A DNA stretch of 64,000 bases from NCBI GenBank assembly GCA_014905825.1, contig JACGCN010000001.1:3720001-3784000 (forward strand), read 5' to 3'. Both the position numbers and the translations under genes were made by a program. The notes beneath the pieces were generated by a model. That model made no database searches. It was not told the origin of the DNA and was given only the letters and a program-made list of their open reading frames with translations. Origin of the DNA: Lyophyllum atratum. Lineage: Eukaryota; Basidiomycota; Agaricomycetes; Agaricales; Lyophyllaceae. This document shows positions 47,502-59,123 of the stretch, in pieces; position 1 is the first letter of the stretch; every line of letters begins with the position of its first letter.

Positions 47502-48808
47502 ATGACACAGGTTTTCGTACAGGTTTTCACTCACCTGAAGGATAAGCCAAAGGCCGATCAGGCTGTCGCAATGCTTCAAAGAATCGCGTCGCTTGTCAAG
47601 CCAATCATGCGGAAACATAATTGGAATCTTCCAGTGCTAGCTGAATTCTTTCCAGAAAGTGCAAACCTTCTAGGTAGGTCAACGCTGGATATATTCTTGT
47701 TTTTTACGCCTACACGTTTGACGCGCAACATCACCAGGCCTCAGTATGTGGTGTAATACTAGGTTTCTCGGGCGTATCGCTGATCAAGTTAGATGTGAAT
47801 ATGGGACAGAAGATCTGCCTACGCTTGCGCCCAGCACATGCACCTGACACATTTTACGATGAAGAAGATGTGGTGCAGACGATGCTTCACGAAGTCAGTA
47901 ACAAGAACCTCAACATCGTACATCAATGCTCACTTTCCCCTTAGTTGACTCACAATGTACACGGCCCGCACGACGAGAAGTTCTACAAATTTCTTTCTGG
48001 ACTCCAAGACGAGTATGATGCCCTTCAGCGATCAGGGTACGCTGGGGAGGGATTCTTCTCGAAAGGGCACCGTGTAGGTGCCGATGTATCTCACGATCTA
48101 CCACCACACTTGGCCCGCTTGAAGGCCCTCGAAGCTGCTGAGAAGCGAAGGCAGTCGTCGCGGGTCCTAGGCAGCGGTGGTCGGCTGGGTGGTAGAATGA
48201 ATACGAAGGGTCTGAGCCCCAGAGAGCTCGCTGCTCAGGTCTGCATGCGCAACCTTCGTCCAACTGAGAAGAGGCCACTCACATTTTCTTAAAAGGCTGC
48301 GGAACGCAGAACACGAGACGAGAAAGCCTGCGCATCCGGCGCACTAGCCAATCAAGAGGCCGAAAAGGCCGCAAAGGAGAGTGTTGAGGATCATATCATT
48401 GATCTCACCGTGGACGATTCGGACTCTGAAGAAGTGCTCATGGTCGAGCCGAAAATGCCTCTAGCTGGGCCATCGAAAGCAGCAGCTATTCCACTAACTA
48501 AGAGGATACCTGCGCCGACTTCTACTAAGTTGAGCTCTATATCGCACGCTGCTCCAATCACTGGCGCTTCTGGATCGTCCACGCGAAATAAAGTCCCTCC
48601 AAAAACCTCTCCTCGGGCTTCGACTCAGTGGCCATGTTCAATATGTACGCTGCTTAATGACTCGGTGGCTTTGCAATGTGATGCATGCTTTACGGTGCGG
48701 CCGCCTGACCTGAGCTTGGGGTGGGCGTGCCTGGCGTGTGGTGAAGTTGGTATACCCCATGAACGTTGGATGTGTCAGTTCTGTGGCACCGTGAAGACGA
48801 GCAGTTGA
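47502..48808 (+). CDS. WSS1: WLM-domain metalloprotease, Wss1/SPRTN-like
   Basis: Exons 47502-47673, 47738-47743, 47793-47893, 47945-48238 and 48296-48808 sum to 1086 nt, 361 aa. The WLM protease domain has LPVLAEFFPESANLLG, KICLRLRP and the zinc-binding HELTHNVHGPHD, in which the HE and LTH parts lie on different exons. Further on there is an SHP/basic region (GSGGRLGG), a SUMO-interacting motif (IIDLTVDDSDSEE), and two C-terminal Cys4 zinc fingers (PCSICTLLNDSVALQCDAC, the RanBP2 type, and CLACG...CQFC). Wss1 cleaves DNA-protein crosslinks, attracted by SUMO. A 6-nt exon, GCCTCA, restores LLGLNVN; a single 119-nt intron without it would give LLDVN. It converges on EFM3, with 102 bp between stops. 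Confidence 0.92.
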
Positions 48809-48910
48809 CGTTTTTTTCGACCTTTATTCCTAGGCTGTCTAGATTTAGATTAGACCGTCTATTATTTATTATACCAAAGGATAGAGTCATTTCCGTACGT
48901 TTGCCATACA

Positions 48911-50401
48911 TCACAAAGTAATTTGAAATATCCTGACGTTGTCGCTACCGTTGCTGTCAATGTTCTGCATATATACCGTCTCTTCAGCCTCGATGTGGAG
49001 TTCTCGGACTTGAAGCGTCTCTCCTGAGTTTGAAGTCAATCAGCGATAAAGTGGTAAAAAGAAACAGCTTCGAATGCGCCATACTTTGGACAGATTGCAA
49101 AAATTGTTCGAATGTTTCTTTGTTTCTGATCGTTGCTGCAATAAGCGCAGATTTTGGTAACCCAGAAGATCCAGGCTGTAGAGCAAGATGCAAAACTCCA
49201 GTCAATGCTGGTATCAGCGACGGGTCGAAGATCTGCGAAGAGCTCCCTTAAGCTCGGTTGAGCAGGAACTGTTATAGTACACGTACTATGTCGGCACCCA
49301 GAACCAAATCAGCGTCAATGTCATTTTGTAAGAGTGATTTGAGGCGTATCTTTCGCTCATGATTCTGTGAGTCGGTCCAGTCCAAGAAACTGTAGTGAAC
49401 CTGAGAGCACGAGGAGGATCTATCTTCAAGCAGGTGAGCGGGGCGTCAGTAAAAAGCCGAAATAAACCGAGGCATACTGCATGGCATTTGTATATTGTCC
49501 CGACATCTTGCAAGAACATCTTCGTTGACGTCTGTTAACCAAAGAGCTGAGCATGGCGTGTTCGGTGAAGATGATTGTTGGAGACGCGTAATGATGATTC
49601 CTAGGAAGCCAGTGCCAGAACCCAGCTCAAGGATTCGTTTATCCTTCAACAAGCCTTCATATATTAGGCGTCAAAATTGACTGCAGCGTCTAAGATTGAA
49701 GGATCATCATACCCGGGTGCTTTGTTATATATTGAGACAGCACAAAACTAGCTTGCCACGTCCGTAGGCCCGTCGTACCGCTCTCGATCGTCGTCCGCGA
49801 CTCAAGTAGAGTGACAGTTTCATATTCCTCAAAGTGGGTCGTTCCAGACGAAAGTTGTTCAGCCTGGACCTGGACACCACCTTGCACAAGTCCTGCGTCT
49901 TGTGGAATCTTCCGGAAATGAGTTACATATGATGGTGCCGGAGGTTTCTGGAGAAGAAGCCCTTGCGGACTCTGATCGCGATGACCCGGATGTTCAGAGC
50001 CGGGCGCACTAAATTCAGGTTGGATATAATGAAGAAGGGATATAGAAGGATACATACGGTCCCGAGGGCAATAAACTGAGATAGTGCTCATAGATGCGAG
50101 CATCAATTTCGAAGTCCTGGAGAACACGCATATGGTCATGAACAGCCACAGATTCGATCGTACACGGACATGCCTCTGTCGGCGGCATGTTCTCTAAATG
50201 GTGAATCGCCCATTTCCAGAATATTTTCTGGTACTGTTCAGATGGTGGGTATTGAACGAAATGAGGATCCAAAAGAATTTGTTCAAGGAAAAATGCATGG
50301 ACAATGAGAGGGGATAGATTTTTTGGGAAACAAATTTTGCTTGGGGGTACCAGCGAGGCGAATGCACGTAGAACGTCGAAAAGTTCACGCCCGAGAGCCA
50401 T
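48911..50401 (-). CDS. EFM3: EF2 lysine methyltransferase, FAM86/Efm3-like
   Basis: Six exons (50058-50401, 49713-50008, 49478-49654, 49287-49423, 49085-49232, 48911-49023) sum to 1215 nt, 404 aa. The FAM86 N-terminal domain (FLEQILLDPHFVQYPPS, YQKIFWKWAIHHLE) is followed by a class I methyltransferase fold: GTTGLRTWQASFVLSQYI, motif I DKRILELGSGTGFLG, WLTDVNEDVLARCRDN, HYSFLDWTDS, DADLVLGADI and IFDPSLIPAL. The product should methylate a lysine of translation elongation factor 2. All introns are GT-AG. It is divergently transcribed from BOT1 across 152 bp. Confidence 0.9.
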
Positions 50402-50553
50402 TGGACATTCGATTTACGAGGAACTCTGAGGTGAGGCTAAAAAGCTCTAGATGATGTCAATCACCGAAGGTTAACTCCGATCAAGCCGGCCATAAAGTTA
50501 ATACACGTGACCATGTCCAGAAATCCCTCAAATTTTTTTGCCACCGAGACGCC
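50402..50553. promoter_or_regulatory. Divergent promoter between EFM3 and BOT1
   Basis: 152 bp between two divergent start codons, both for translation-related proteins. It must contain both promoters; no specific motif is assigned. Confidence 0.45.
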
Positions 50554-52124
50554 ATGTTCTCCAACGTTCGTATTGCCGCAAGATGTGTCCGAACATGTTC
50601 GCGACCATCTCCTCAACTCTGTGCTCGCCGTAGCATCTCATATACCCACCCAAACCGCTCTGAACTTGCTCCCGAACCTCCTTCCGAAGCAGACCTCGAA
50701 GATCCTGTCATTGAAAAGATCATCGAGAAGCTGGAGTCTAGGGCAGAAGAAGAAGGCAGGCAACCAGAGACCTACAATGAATTCATGGAATCGATGGGCG
50801 AGAAATTTAAGAAGGCCGACGGACCGAACAAATGGCTAGGTGGTACAGTAGTTGAGTTCGTCCCTCTTCGTTTTGTTTCATTCACTCAACAACCAACTCA
50901 AACTTTTGTTCAGCCATTTCCAATGAACCCTTCATTCAAGCCTCCAGCGCCGGTGTCAGACGCCGTACGGACCATGATATACCGCAGCTACATGCTGGAC
51001 CCCGTGAAGAACAGTGTTCGAGTGCTATCACAGCGGTATCATTTGAGCTTGAAGCGCGTCGACGCGATCTTGCGGCTGAAAGGGATGGAACATGATTGGG
51101 TTAAGGTTAGTGTGACTTCCTTTCTCTCACACCGCATAGCGGTCGTGTTTCCATGATGTTTTAAACGATTAGTCTTGAAGACACCTTCATGGTTAAAAAT
51201 ACCATTTTATGGACTCCTGATATTTATCTCCCTAATCACTATTCTGGAGTCTTGATTACTGATTTCCGTTCTCTACAGGTACATTATTGTCTCTCCCTTC
51301 TTTCTACATGCTGACCGTGGCCTCTTGGTCTCTCACGACTATTCAGAAGGTCAGTCGTCTTTCTATCTGTGATACATTCCTACGCATGCTTCTGTGATGA
51401 GAACTGTAAAATTCATTCGCGAAATGGAAGACATTTGAGGTGCCTTACATCACCCAAATCTTGGTTAAAAGCCGTTTTGCAACCCCATCTGATCCTGCCT
51501 TCTTGCTTTGTCGCCGTCGCCGTCATTTTTCTAACGAGCAATCTTGTCTCAGGGTAAAACGCTACAAACAGGCTTCCTTGCTGGCATGGAGAAGGTTCTC
51601 GGTGTTGATTCCTCCGACGTCCAATTGTCCGCCGATCTTAGGAAGGATGCCCACGAAGCAGATGTCCTTGAGCAAGAGGAGCGACGTGATGCCGCTCGGC
51701 AACGGTATCAACAACTGTACTGGGAGTCTGTACCCGAAGACGGTCGAGTAAGTTCTTCGCCAGATCCTGATATGCCTCGTGGTATTGACCGAGCTGCTTG
51801 TAGGAACCCATCGTTCCAGCATCCCTTGAGCACGCCAGGTCGGCGGCCAAACGTTATGCCAAGGCAGAAGAGGCGTTCAAGTCGAATCCCAAATTTATGC
51901 CCCGAATCAAGGACAACACGACTCAAACCCCGAAGGAGAAAGTGCAGGTGGTCACCAAAACAGGGCGACCATCTACCAAATTCGTTGATGTCGGGGGTCA
52001 CTTTATCGAGGTCGATGAGCGTTTGCGACGCATTGCTGAGTCTGAACGTAGGGCCAAGATCAAGGCGAGAAGGGCTGAGGAGAGCAAGGCTGCCATTCTG
52101 GAGCAAAGGGCAGCACGGAGTTGA
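50554..52124 (+). CDS. BOT1: Mitochondrial small-subunit ribosomal protein, Bot1/mS45-type
   Basis: Four exons (50554-50847, 50914-51105, 51553-51747, 51804-52124) sum to 1002 nt, 333 aa. The N-terminus (MFSNVRIAARCVRTCSRP) is a mitochondrial presequence. The family core is visible as IYRSYMLDPVKNSVRVLSQR, YHLSLKRVDAILRLKGMEHD and LQTGFLAGMEKVLG, ending with KFVDVGGHFIEVDER and a basic, Glu-rich coiled tail. It matches the eukaryotic mitochondrial regulator (Bot1p) family, a small-subunit component of mitochondrial ribosomes. Intron 2 is 447 nt, far longer than any other intron in the window. Confidence 0.85.
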
Positions 52125-52480
52125 GGACAATTCTAACATTATCGATTCTGTTTGCATGTCGTCGTTTACATATAATCCTAGTAGTTTTCGCGTTTTTTAC
52201 CATCAGAGACCTTGAATCGACTTTTGTTTGTTACTTCGACCTGGTATTCCGTGTGTGGACTGCGCCACTACAGTTTGCTCGTTGATGTCAAAAGTTTAAG
52301 AAGATGCCGCGTCATTGTCAAGAAGCATTTCTTTGTGTGGTCGTCAAATTGCCTTTTAAGGAAGCACAGCATTTGCGCGAAATCACTGGGGTGATCTGAA
52401 AGCTCTATTTCGACCATGATTTTACATTATTCTTGCTGGTAAAGTGAACATGCGCTATCGGATTACAGAACTGTGCCGTT
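52125..52480. other. Convergent 3' flank between BOT1 and CCT7
   Basis: About 356 bases between the two convergent stop codons; probably overlapping or abutting 3' untranslated regions. No gene is seen. Confidence 0.5.
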
Positions 52481-54414
52481 TCACCGTCCACGGCCTCGTC
52501 CTCTCAGTGCTCTTTGGGCCGTACCAGGTGGTGCTCTCGGCCCGGGGTTTTGCTAAGGGCAAGTCAGTCACACATACGCGAACCTCTCAGTCAAGGAAAC
52601 ACTTACCGCTTCGCTTTGAGGGTTCCTGACAGTTTCGTCCACGCTGAGAATCAAACTTGCTGCCTCTGCGGCGCTGCTGATGGCGTTGACCTTGACGAGG
52701 CTGGGCTCCCAAACGAAGGCATCCATGTTGTCACGTACGCCTGAGGCACCATCGACGTCGACACCAAACCACTTCTCCCCGTTAGCATGCTTCATGCGCA
52801 ACTTGTTTAGGATGTCGGTCGAATCCAGACCAGCGTTATCACAGATCTGGCGGGGGATGATTTCGAGTGCCTTTGCAAATGCTGTCATGATAAGCTGGAG
52901 TTTACCAGGGATCGACAGAGCGTGCTTTCGAATATAGGCAGACAGTTCCATCTGGATGACAATATATAAGCTGGGACACATCGATATGAGCAGTGGGGTA
53001 GCGTACCTCGATGGCTCCGCCTCCAGCGACGACTTCTCCGTTCCTGACAGCACGTTTCACGACCATGATCGCATCGTGGAGACTTCTCTCTACTTCTTCA
53101 ATGAACTGATCTGCGCCACCGCGCAAAATCAGAGTGCAAGTTTTGGCTTTCGGGCAGTCCTCGAAGAGGTTGTATCGTTCACCACCGATCTGTCTTTCCT
53201 GGAATGATCCGCACGTCCCAAGGTGCTCTCTGCTCATATCGGAGCAAGTGGATTGGATAGCACCCCCGACGGCCTGAACAACCCTGCGAAGATCGCCAGC
53301 AGCAACACGACCGGCGCAGAAGATGTCCCGATCGGCGAACCACTGAGTAGCGAGATCACCTATGGGGAGTTTGCTGAGGACGACTTTGGCGCCCGTCTTT
53401 TCGATGGCTTCCAGCTTCCTGTAGATAATCTCCCACTCTGCATCGACAATAGCCTGGTAGTCGGAAACAGCCTCGACGCGAACTTCAGCATTGTCTTTTT
53501 CAGCTTTCAACTCGAGCTCCACATTGAGGCACAGAATGAGGGGGTCCTTGAACTGTTTGGGTTGTTGTTCCGCGCCGGCATAGGTGAAGGTCTTTTTGAA
53601 GGCCACACCGCGCACGAGGAGTGAGTCTTGCATGCCTCCTCCAGCGATTTTCTTCACTCCAATCAGTGATTCGTCGAGATCGTCCTGGTCTAAGCTCTGG
53701 ACGGCATCTACAACCATGTTGGAGAAGAAGGGTTTCTCGGAGTGGATCAGTTTGGATGACATCGATGTCGAAGCACATTTGAGTAGAAGAGATCGGAATT
53801 TCCTGAAATTGTTTCAAAAGGGTGACTCGACGAAGATACGGGCGACCTACTCGGGATCTGTTTTATCTATCGTTATTTGAAGTTCTTTAATGTGATCGAT
53901 AGCCTATAACAGAGATTAAAGAAGATCAAATACACGCGAGACATGGTGCGCGTACCAATTGAGATGCCTGGCGGAAGCCCTTCATGATAATGTGTGGGCT
54001 AACACCCTCCTCGATGTATCCGCGGATCTCTTTGAGCAGCTGTGCGGCCAATAGCACAACACTCGTTGTCCCATCACCGACTTCAGCATCTTGTGCGCGA
54101 GCGATGTCAACAAGGGTACGCGCGGCAGGGTGCACGATATCGAGGAGTTTTAAGATTGTCGCGCCATCGTTGGTGATCTGCGCCTCGCCACGATCCGAAA
54201 CAATAAGCTTATCCATTCCCCTCGGCCCAAGAGTGCTAGAGAGCGTCTCTGCAATTGCGAGACATGCCGAAATATTGGATAGCAGTTGGGGTGTACCCTG
54301 CGAAGTATCTGTGCCCTCCTTGAGGAGGACCACAGTCGGTTGCTTTCAAAATCAAGATTAGCAGGTGAAAGATAATTTAAGAGTAGTGCACACCATCCCT
54401 AGACCGCGTTGCAT
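52481..54414 (-). CDS. CCT7: Chaperonin CCT/TRiC subunit eta
   Basis: Six exons (54394-54414, 53956-54342, 53851-53903, 53007-53802, 52607-52951, 52481-52552) sum to 1674 nt, 557 aa. Group II chaperonin signatures: [20 protein letters not shown] (typical of eta), [20 protein letters not shown], the ATP-site [22 protein letters not shown], and [20 protein letters not shown]. The C-terminus ends RGRGRGR. CCT folds actin, tubulin and other cytosolic proteins. The first exon encodes only seven residues (MQRGLGM) and is needed to supply a start codon before [10 protein letters not shown]. It is divergent from RAD5 across 138 bp. Confidence 0.94.
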
Positions 54415-54552
54415 TTTGGATGAGGGTGAGGAGATGGAGATAGGCCAAGCCGCAATGATATTTCTCGGGCAGTTTGTATTTGTTTGTCCAGCGCGTTTGG
54501 CGCGTCCGCCACTGGAAATTATGCATTTGACAGAACGCGTCTCTCTTCTCCC
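54415..54552. promoter_or_regulatory. Divergent promoter between CCT7 and RAD5
   Basis: 138 bp separate the two start codons. The RAD5 frame is open about 70 nt further upstream without an ATG, so the plus-strand leader overlaps this interval. Confidence 0.45.
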
Positions 54553-57500
54553 ATGGTCGACGACGAACTCTTGGAGGGACCTCCTAGCGGCCTTTTCTTT
54601 GCTGGATCTGATGATGAAAGTGAGGATGCACCTATGGAACAGGCTGATACGCCAGCAGCCACCACCTCCGGCCCATCGTCACCCCCAAGCCTCTTCCTAC
54701 CTGACAGTGAAGACGAGGATCGGGCTGAGGACATAGCTCTATCTCCCCTTCCCATTAAAAGGAAGCTCACGATATTGGATGACGATCAGGACGATGAAAT
54801 CCGGCTTCCTTCTCCAATAGCTTACCGTCGCGGGTCGAGTGCGGGGAGTGTTACGGACGTTCTGGTCAAGGCTTTGTCTCCTACTCCTCAACGGAAGCCC
54901 TCCGGGAAAGATAGGCCGACTTCTCCTAAGAAACGACGTATCTCACCGTCTCCAACCCCCTCGATTCCGCCACCCTTCCTACCAACCTATTTGGGTGACG
55001 TTCTGGTTCCCAATGCTTGGAGCAATGTATCAGGGAAGGGGTATATCAAGAACAACGAGGCTATTCAGATTCACCGGGATGAACAGAATGAACCTAAGCC
55101 TGGACAAAGTAAACCAAATCCTGCACAAGGGAAGAAGGGAGGCTCGGATGGCAAGAAGCAACTGTCCCTCGCGGCGATGCTAAAACCTCAACCTTCGAAG
55201 GTGAAAAAGAAGGTGAAAGGAGATAATATTGTTCGTTTACTAAATAGCAGGGGTACAGGTGAGTTTACACCATCTTTCAAGCTCATGCGTCCACTAATCC
55301 ACAGACCTCAGAATTTGGTCGTCTCCCCACAGACGTATCATGGTGGGTATCCAAATTATTGGACTTGGGTACGTCAATCGTGATACATCACACTATCCTC
55401 ATTCAGTCTCTGTAGGGATTGTGGAGTTCCGAGGCATGATGACTGATTGTCCAGCGAAACTCACAACTGGTGCAAGTCTCTTTGTCACTCTGCAAGTATA
55501 TATCCTTGCATCCGCTTTCAAACCTCCCACCATTTCTAATCCGGACGAAGAACATAATATCATGTTCAACGAAGGTCAAGAGACATTGGACGAGAAGCAA
55601 GTTTTTCCTCCTACCATGCAATATGGCATACTAATCATCATTATGAAAAGGACTCTGAGGGAGCGAAAGCAGGCTATTCTACGACTATTCGATGTCATTG
55701 GGCTGAAGCCACAGGCTGGAGCCAAATTCAGCGGACCCCATGACGAGGAGAGAGTCCATGAGGAGGCTCTCAAACGTCTCGCGAGCCGTAAGTCTAAGAA
55801 GGCAACGGAAATTGTCGGGGACGATGAAGAAATCGAAGTTGACGATGCAGAAGACCTCTCAAAAAATGACCTTGATGCTATTTATAAGAGGTGAGATGCA
55901 TGTCGGAATGCCATTTTCACAGCACAAATCTTTTTTCTCATAGAGCTCAACACAATGATCGGACCATGGGTGCCATGGAACCTTCTGATACATTCACGCT
56001 CACTCTCCGAGGATATCAGAAGCAAGCACTTCTGTATGAGACCTAATGTTCTACCGCATTGATCTTTAACTGAGCATGTCGTAGGTGGATGCATTCCCTG
56101 GAATCTGGGAAGATGGATGCACGCGAAGCCTCTTCTATGCATCCTCTATGGACTCAGTACGCTTTTAGAAACAGCGAGTCAATTCTGCTCATACTAATAT
56201 ACTCCCTAGATACCTCTTTCCTCAAGAACCTACTCTGGACGGGAACCTCATCGACCTCACTGCAGACGACAAGCCTTTCTACATGAACCCATATTCTGGC
56301 GAAATGAGTTTAGACTTCCCAAAGTCGGAAAGAAAGTTCAGAGGGGGGATCCTCGCGTAAGCTGACCTTCGTCATCGCGTCCATTGAGTGCTCAACACAA
56401 TTTCAGTGACGGTGATTCCATTTATTTCAATTCGCCTGACTCCTTCATGGCTAACGGTATATGTGTCCTAATTCTCGACAGAGAGTATGTGTCTAGAATT
56501 TTCTACGAGGTGTCTCTGTTCATTATTTCTCTTCAGTGGGTATGGGGAAGACGATCATGTTATCCGCCCTCATTCACACAAGCCCTCCATCACAAGAGGA
56601 CACCGCGCCGCCGCCGCCGCCAGCAGCCAAGCGACGACAGCTGAAACTCAACAATGCCTTCCGTCCTGTAGTCCAACGCAAGTCACAGAAACCTAGTTCT
56701 GCGACGCTGATCGTAGCACCCACCTCACTGTTGGCTCAATGGTCGGAGGAGCTCCAGCGTTCGAGTAAACCTGGCACAGTCAAGACCTTCGTGTGGCACG
56801 GTCAAAACCGACTTGATCTGGAAACTGCGACCGAAGACACCGATGACGGTGATACAAGCGTCAAGATTGTTATCACGTCTTACGGGGTACTGTCTTCTGA
56901 ACATGCCAAATCGGAGAAGTCCACCAGTGTATCACCCATTTTTGAAAGTTAGTGTTTGCTGGTCTTTTAGGAAGTCATGGCTGTTGACGTATTTTTCCCG
57001 TAGTTGATTGGCTTCGGGTCATCCTGGATGAGGCTCATTCATGCAAGTCTCGCTCAAGCAAAACGGCGAAAGCTGTTTATGCTCTCCGGGCTCGAAGGAG
57101 ATGGGCTGTCACAGGTTCGTTTAGATCTTGAATGTCTTGCGTACTACTCAATTTACTTGAAAAAAGGTACTCCCATCGTTAACAAGTTGGAAGATCTCTA
57201 TTCCCTTCTGTGAGACAAATCTGCATGAGTAACGTCTCATAAACTGACTGCGTTCACAGGAAATTCCTTGACTTCAAACCTTGGGCCGACTTCGCGTTCT
57301 TCCGCTCGTGCGTCTCCCTGTCCCTATCCCTACCGCATCTGGCTCGCTGACCAGAGATATCTAGTTTTATCACACTACCATTTTTGGCGCGGGATCCCAC
57401 AGCCATTGAAGTGGTGCAAGTCATCCTGGAGAGTGTGTTACTGCGGCGCGAGAAGAACATGCGCGATACAGATGGCAACATGATCGTGGAGCTCCCAACC

Positions 57501-59123
57501 AAAGAGGTTTGCGTGTCGTCCCTAGATGTAGGCATTGATATTCAAAGGTCGTTTCATAGGTGGCGGTGGAAATGCTGGAGTTTTCGCCTCTTGAAAGAAA
57601 GATATACGATCAGATATACACATCTGCAAAGAGGAATTTCGAAACGCTGAACGCCAAAGGCCTCGTCGGTAGAAACTATACCCACATTCTTGCTATGTTA
57701 ATGAGGTCAGCCTCTGAGAACCGTTGCTACACTTCCTACGCCTAACACCTCCCGAAGGTTGAGACGAGCCGTCCTACACCCAAATCTCGTGCTCACGGCA
57801 GATGACGAGCGTGCACTGTCCCCTGATGGTGATGGAACTATTGATGTCAACGACCTGATACGTCGATTCGCTGCCACCGAGAGCGGCATGGAGGGTAGTA
57901 ACAACGCGTTTGCTGAGGAAGTCCTGGCGAACTTGGCGGATGCCGAGGCGGAAGAATGTCCAATTTGTATGGATGTAATGGAGACCCCGATGATTATCCC
58001 AGGATGCATGCACCAATGGTAAGGATTGTTGCCTCGCATTCCGCCGAAATTGACATCCGGCCCTTAGTTGTAAGGATTGTATCCTTGCTTATCTGGCCAA
58101 CTGTGAAGAAAGGCGTGAAGAGTCACGGTGCCCAACGTGCTCAAGAGGTCCTATCAAGGTCGAATGCACCATCAAGCACATTCCTCATTCCTTACTAATC
58201 GGCATTGTAGGCGAGCGAACTTCTTGAGGTTGTTCGCCGGAGAAAGAACCTAGAAATACCCAGCTCCCAGACCTCTGAGCCCGATGTGACATTACGCCGG
58301 AATGATTTCCAATCATCCACAAAACTACAAGCCCTCCTCAAAAGCCTTCGTACGTGCTGATTAAGTGCTGGAAATACTTTTCTAATACGGTGCATATAGA
58401 GCGTCTCCGCGACCAAGATCCTTGTTTCAGAGCTGTTGTATTTTCTCAGTTCACCAGCTTCCTGGATCTCATTGAAGTGGCGCTACAAAGAGAGCGCTTC
58501 GACCACTACCGGTTTGACGGAACCATGGACATCAAGAGGAAGAACGCTGCCGTCTCGGAGTTCAAGGCTCCATCGAGGAAGCCGAAGGTGCTGGTCATCA
58601 GCTTGAAAGCTGGAGGTGTGGGGTTAAATGTCGGTTTCTTCCCAGTTCAAAATATATGGTGTCTTATAATTCTTTGATTATTTCAGCTGACAACGGCGAA
58701 TCACGTCTTCATGGTGAGCTTTACATTGTCCAAGCACAAATTACCAAGTTCTAAATTTCTGTTTAGATGGACTGTTGGTGGAATGCTGCAACAGAAAATC
58801 AAGGTCAGTATTTCTGATAGTCAACGAAGACCGCGGGCTTTAAAAGTTCTTTATTCCAGCTATTGACCGTGTTCACCGTATTGGCCAAGAAAAAACGGTT
58901 TATGTAACACATTTCATTGTAAGTCGAATCGAATGAGCTTTTACCATAGCCCTTATTGACCAGACACTACCAGGTGGCCCATACAATCGAAGGCCGCATC
59001 ATCCAGATCCAGAAACGCAAGACCGCCATCGTGAAAGAAGCGTTCCGAGGGAGCGGTACTCAAGGGGCCAAAGCTGATCCCGAAAGTATCGAGAACTTGA
59101 AGATTATGTTCGGGGACGAGTAG
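54553..59123 (+). CDS. RAD5: DNA repair helicase/ubiquitin ligase Rad5
   Basis: Twenty-three exons sum to 3396 nt, 1131 aa, every phase consistent. Exon starts: 54553, 55312, 55416, 55651, 55944, 56085, 56210, 56407, 56482, 56537, 57004, 57167, 57260, 57365, 57560, 57758, 58068, 58211, 58400, 58687, 58767, 58860, 58974. An acidic N-terminus leads to a HIRAN domain (about residues 140-280), then a SNF2 helicase: motif I ADEMGMGKT at about 497-505, [30 protein letters not shown]. Next is a RING finger inserted in the helicase ([11 protein letters not shown]...GCMHQCCKDC...CPTC) and the C-terminal helicase ([41 protein letters not shown]). Rad5 polyubiquitinates PCNA and reverses stalled forks. 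Motif I is rebuilt from exons of 5 nt (56407-56411) and 3 nt (56482-56484). Intron 3 has a GC donor. Confidence 0.95.
56407..56411 (+). other. RAD5 microexon of 5 nt
   Basis: TGACG lies between acceptor TTTCAG and donor GTGATT. With the preceding GC it gives GCT GAC G, the A-D of motif I. The intron to its left is 50 nt and the one to its right is 70 nt. Confidence 0.8.
56482..56484 (+). other. RAD5 microexon of 3 nt
   Basis: AGA lies between acceptor CTCGACAG and the strong donor GTATGT. It completes GAG and starts ATG of the A-D-E-M-G-M-G-K-T motif, which the next exon continues with TGGGTATGGGG. Confidence 0.78.
58984..59123 (+). repeat. Segmental duplication copy A, left end (within the RAD5 last exon)
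   Basis: This sequence recurs almost unchanged at 61876-62016, offset by about 2892 bp. It marks the left end of a duplicated block that continues through the P450 gene. Confidence 0.85.

Noticed and set aside
56407..56467. Reading 56407-56467 as one 61-nt exon of RAD5
   Set aside because: It would replace the conserved ADEM of motif I by an unrelated stretch; the microexon path restores the exact family consensus.
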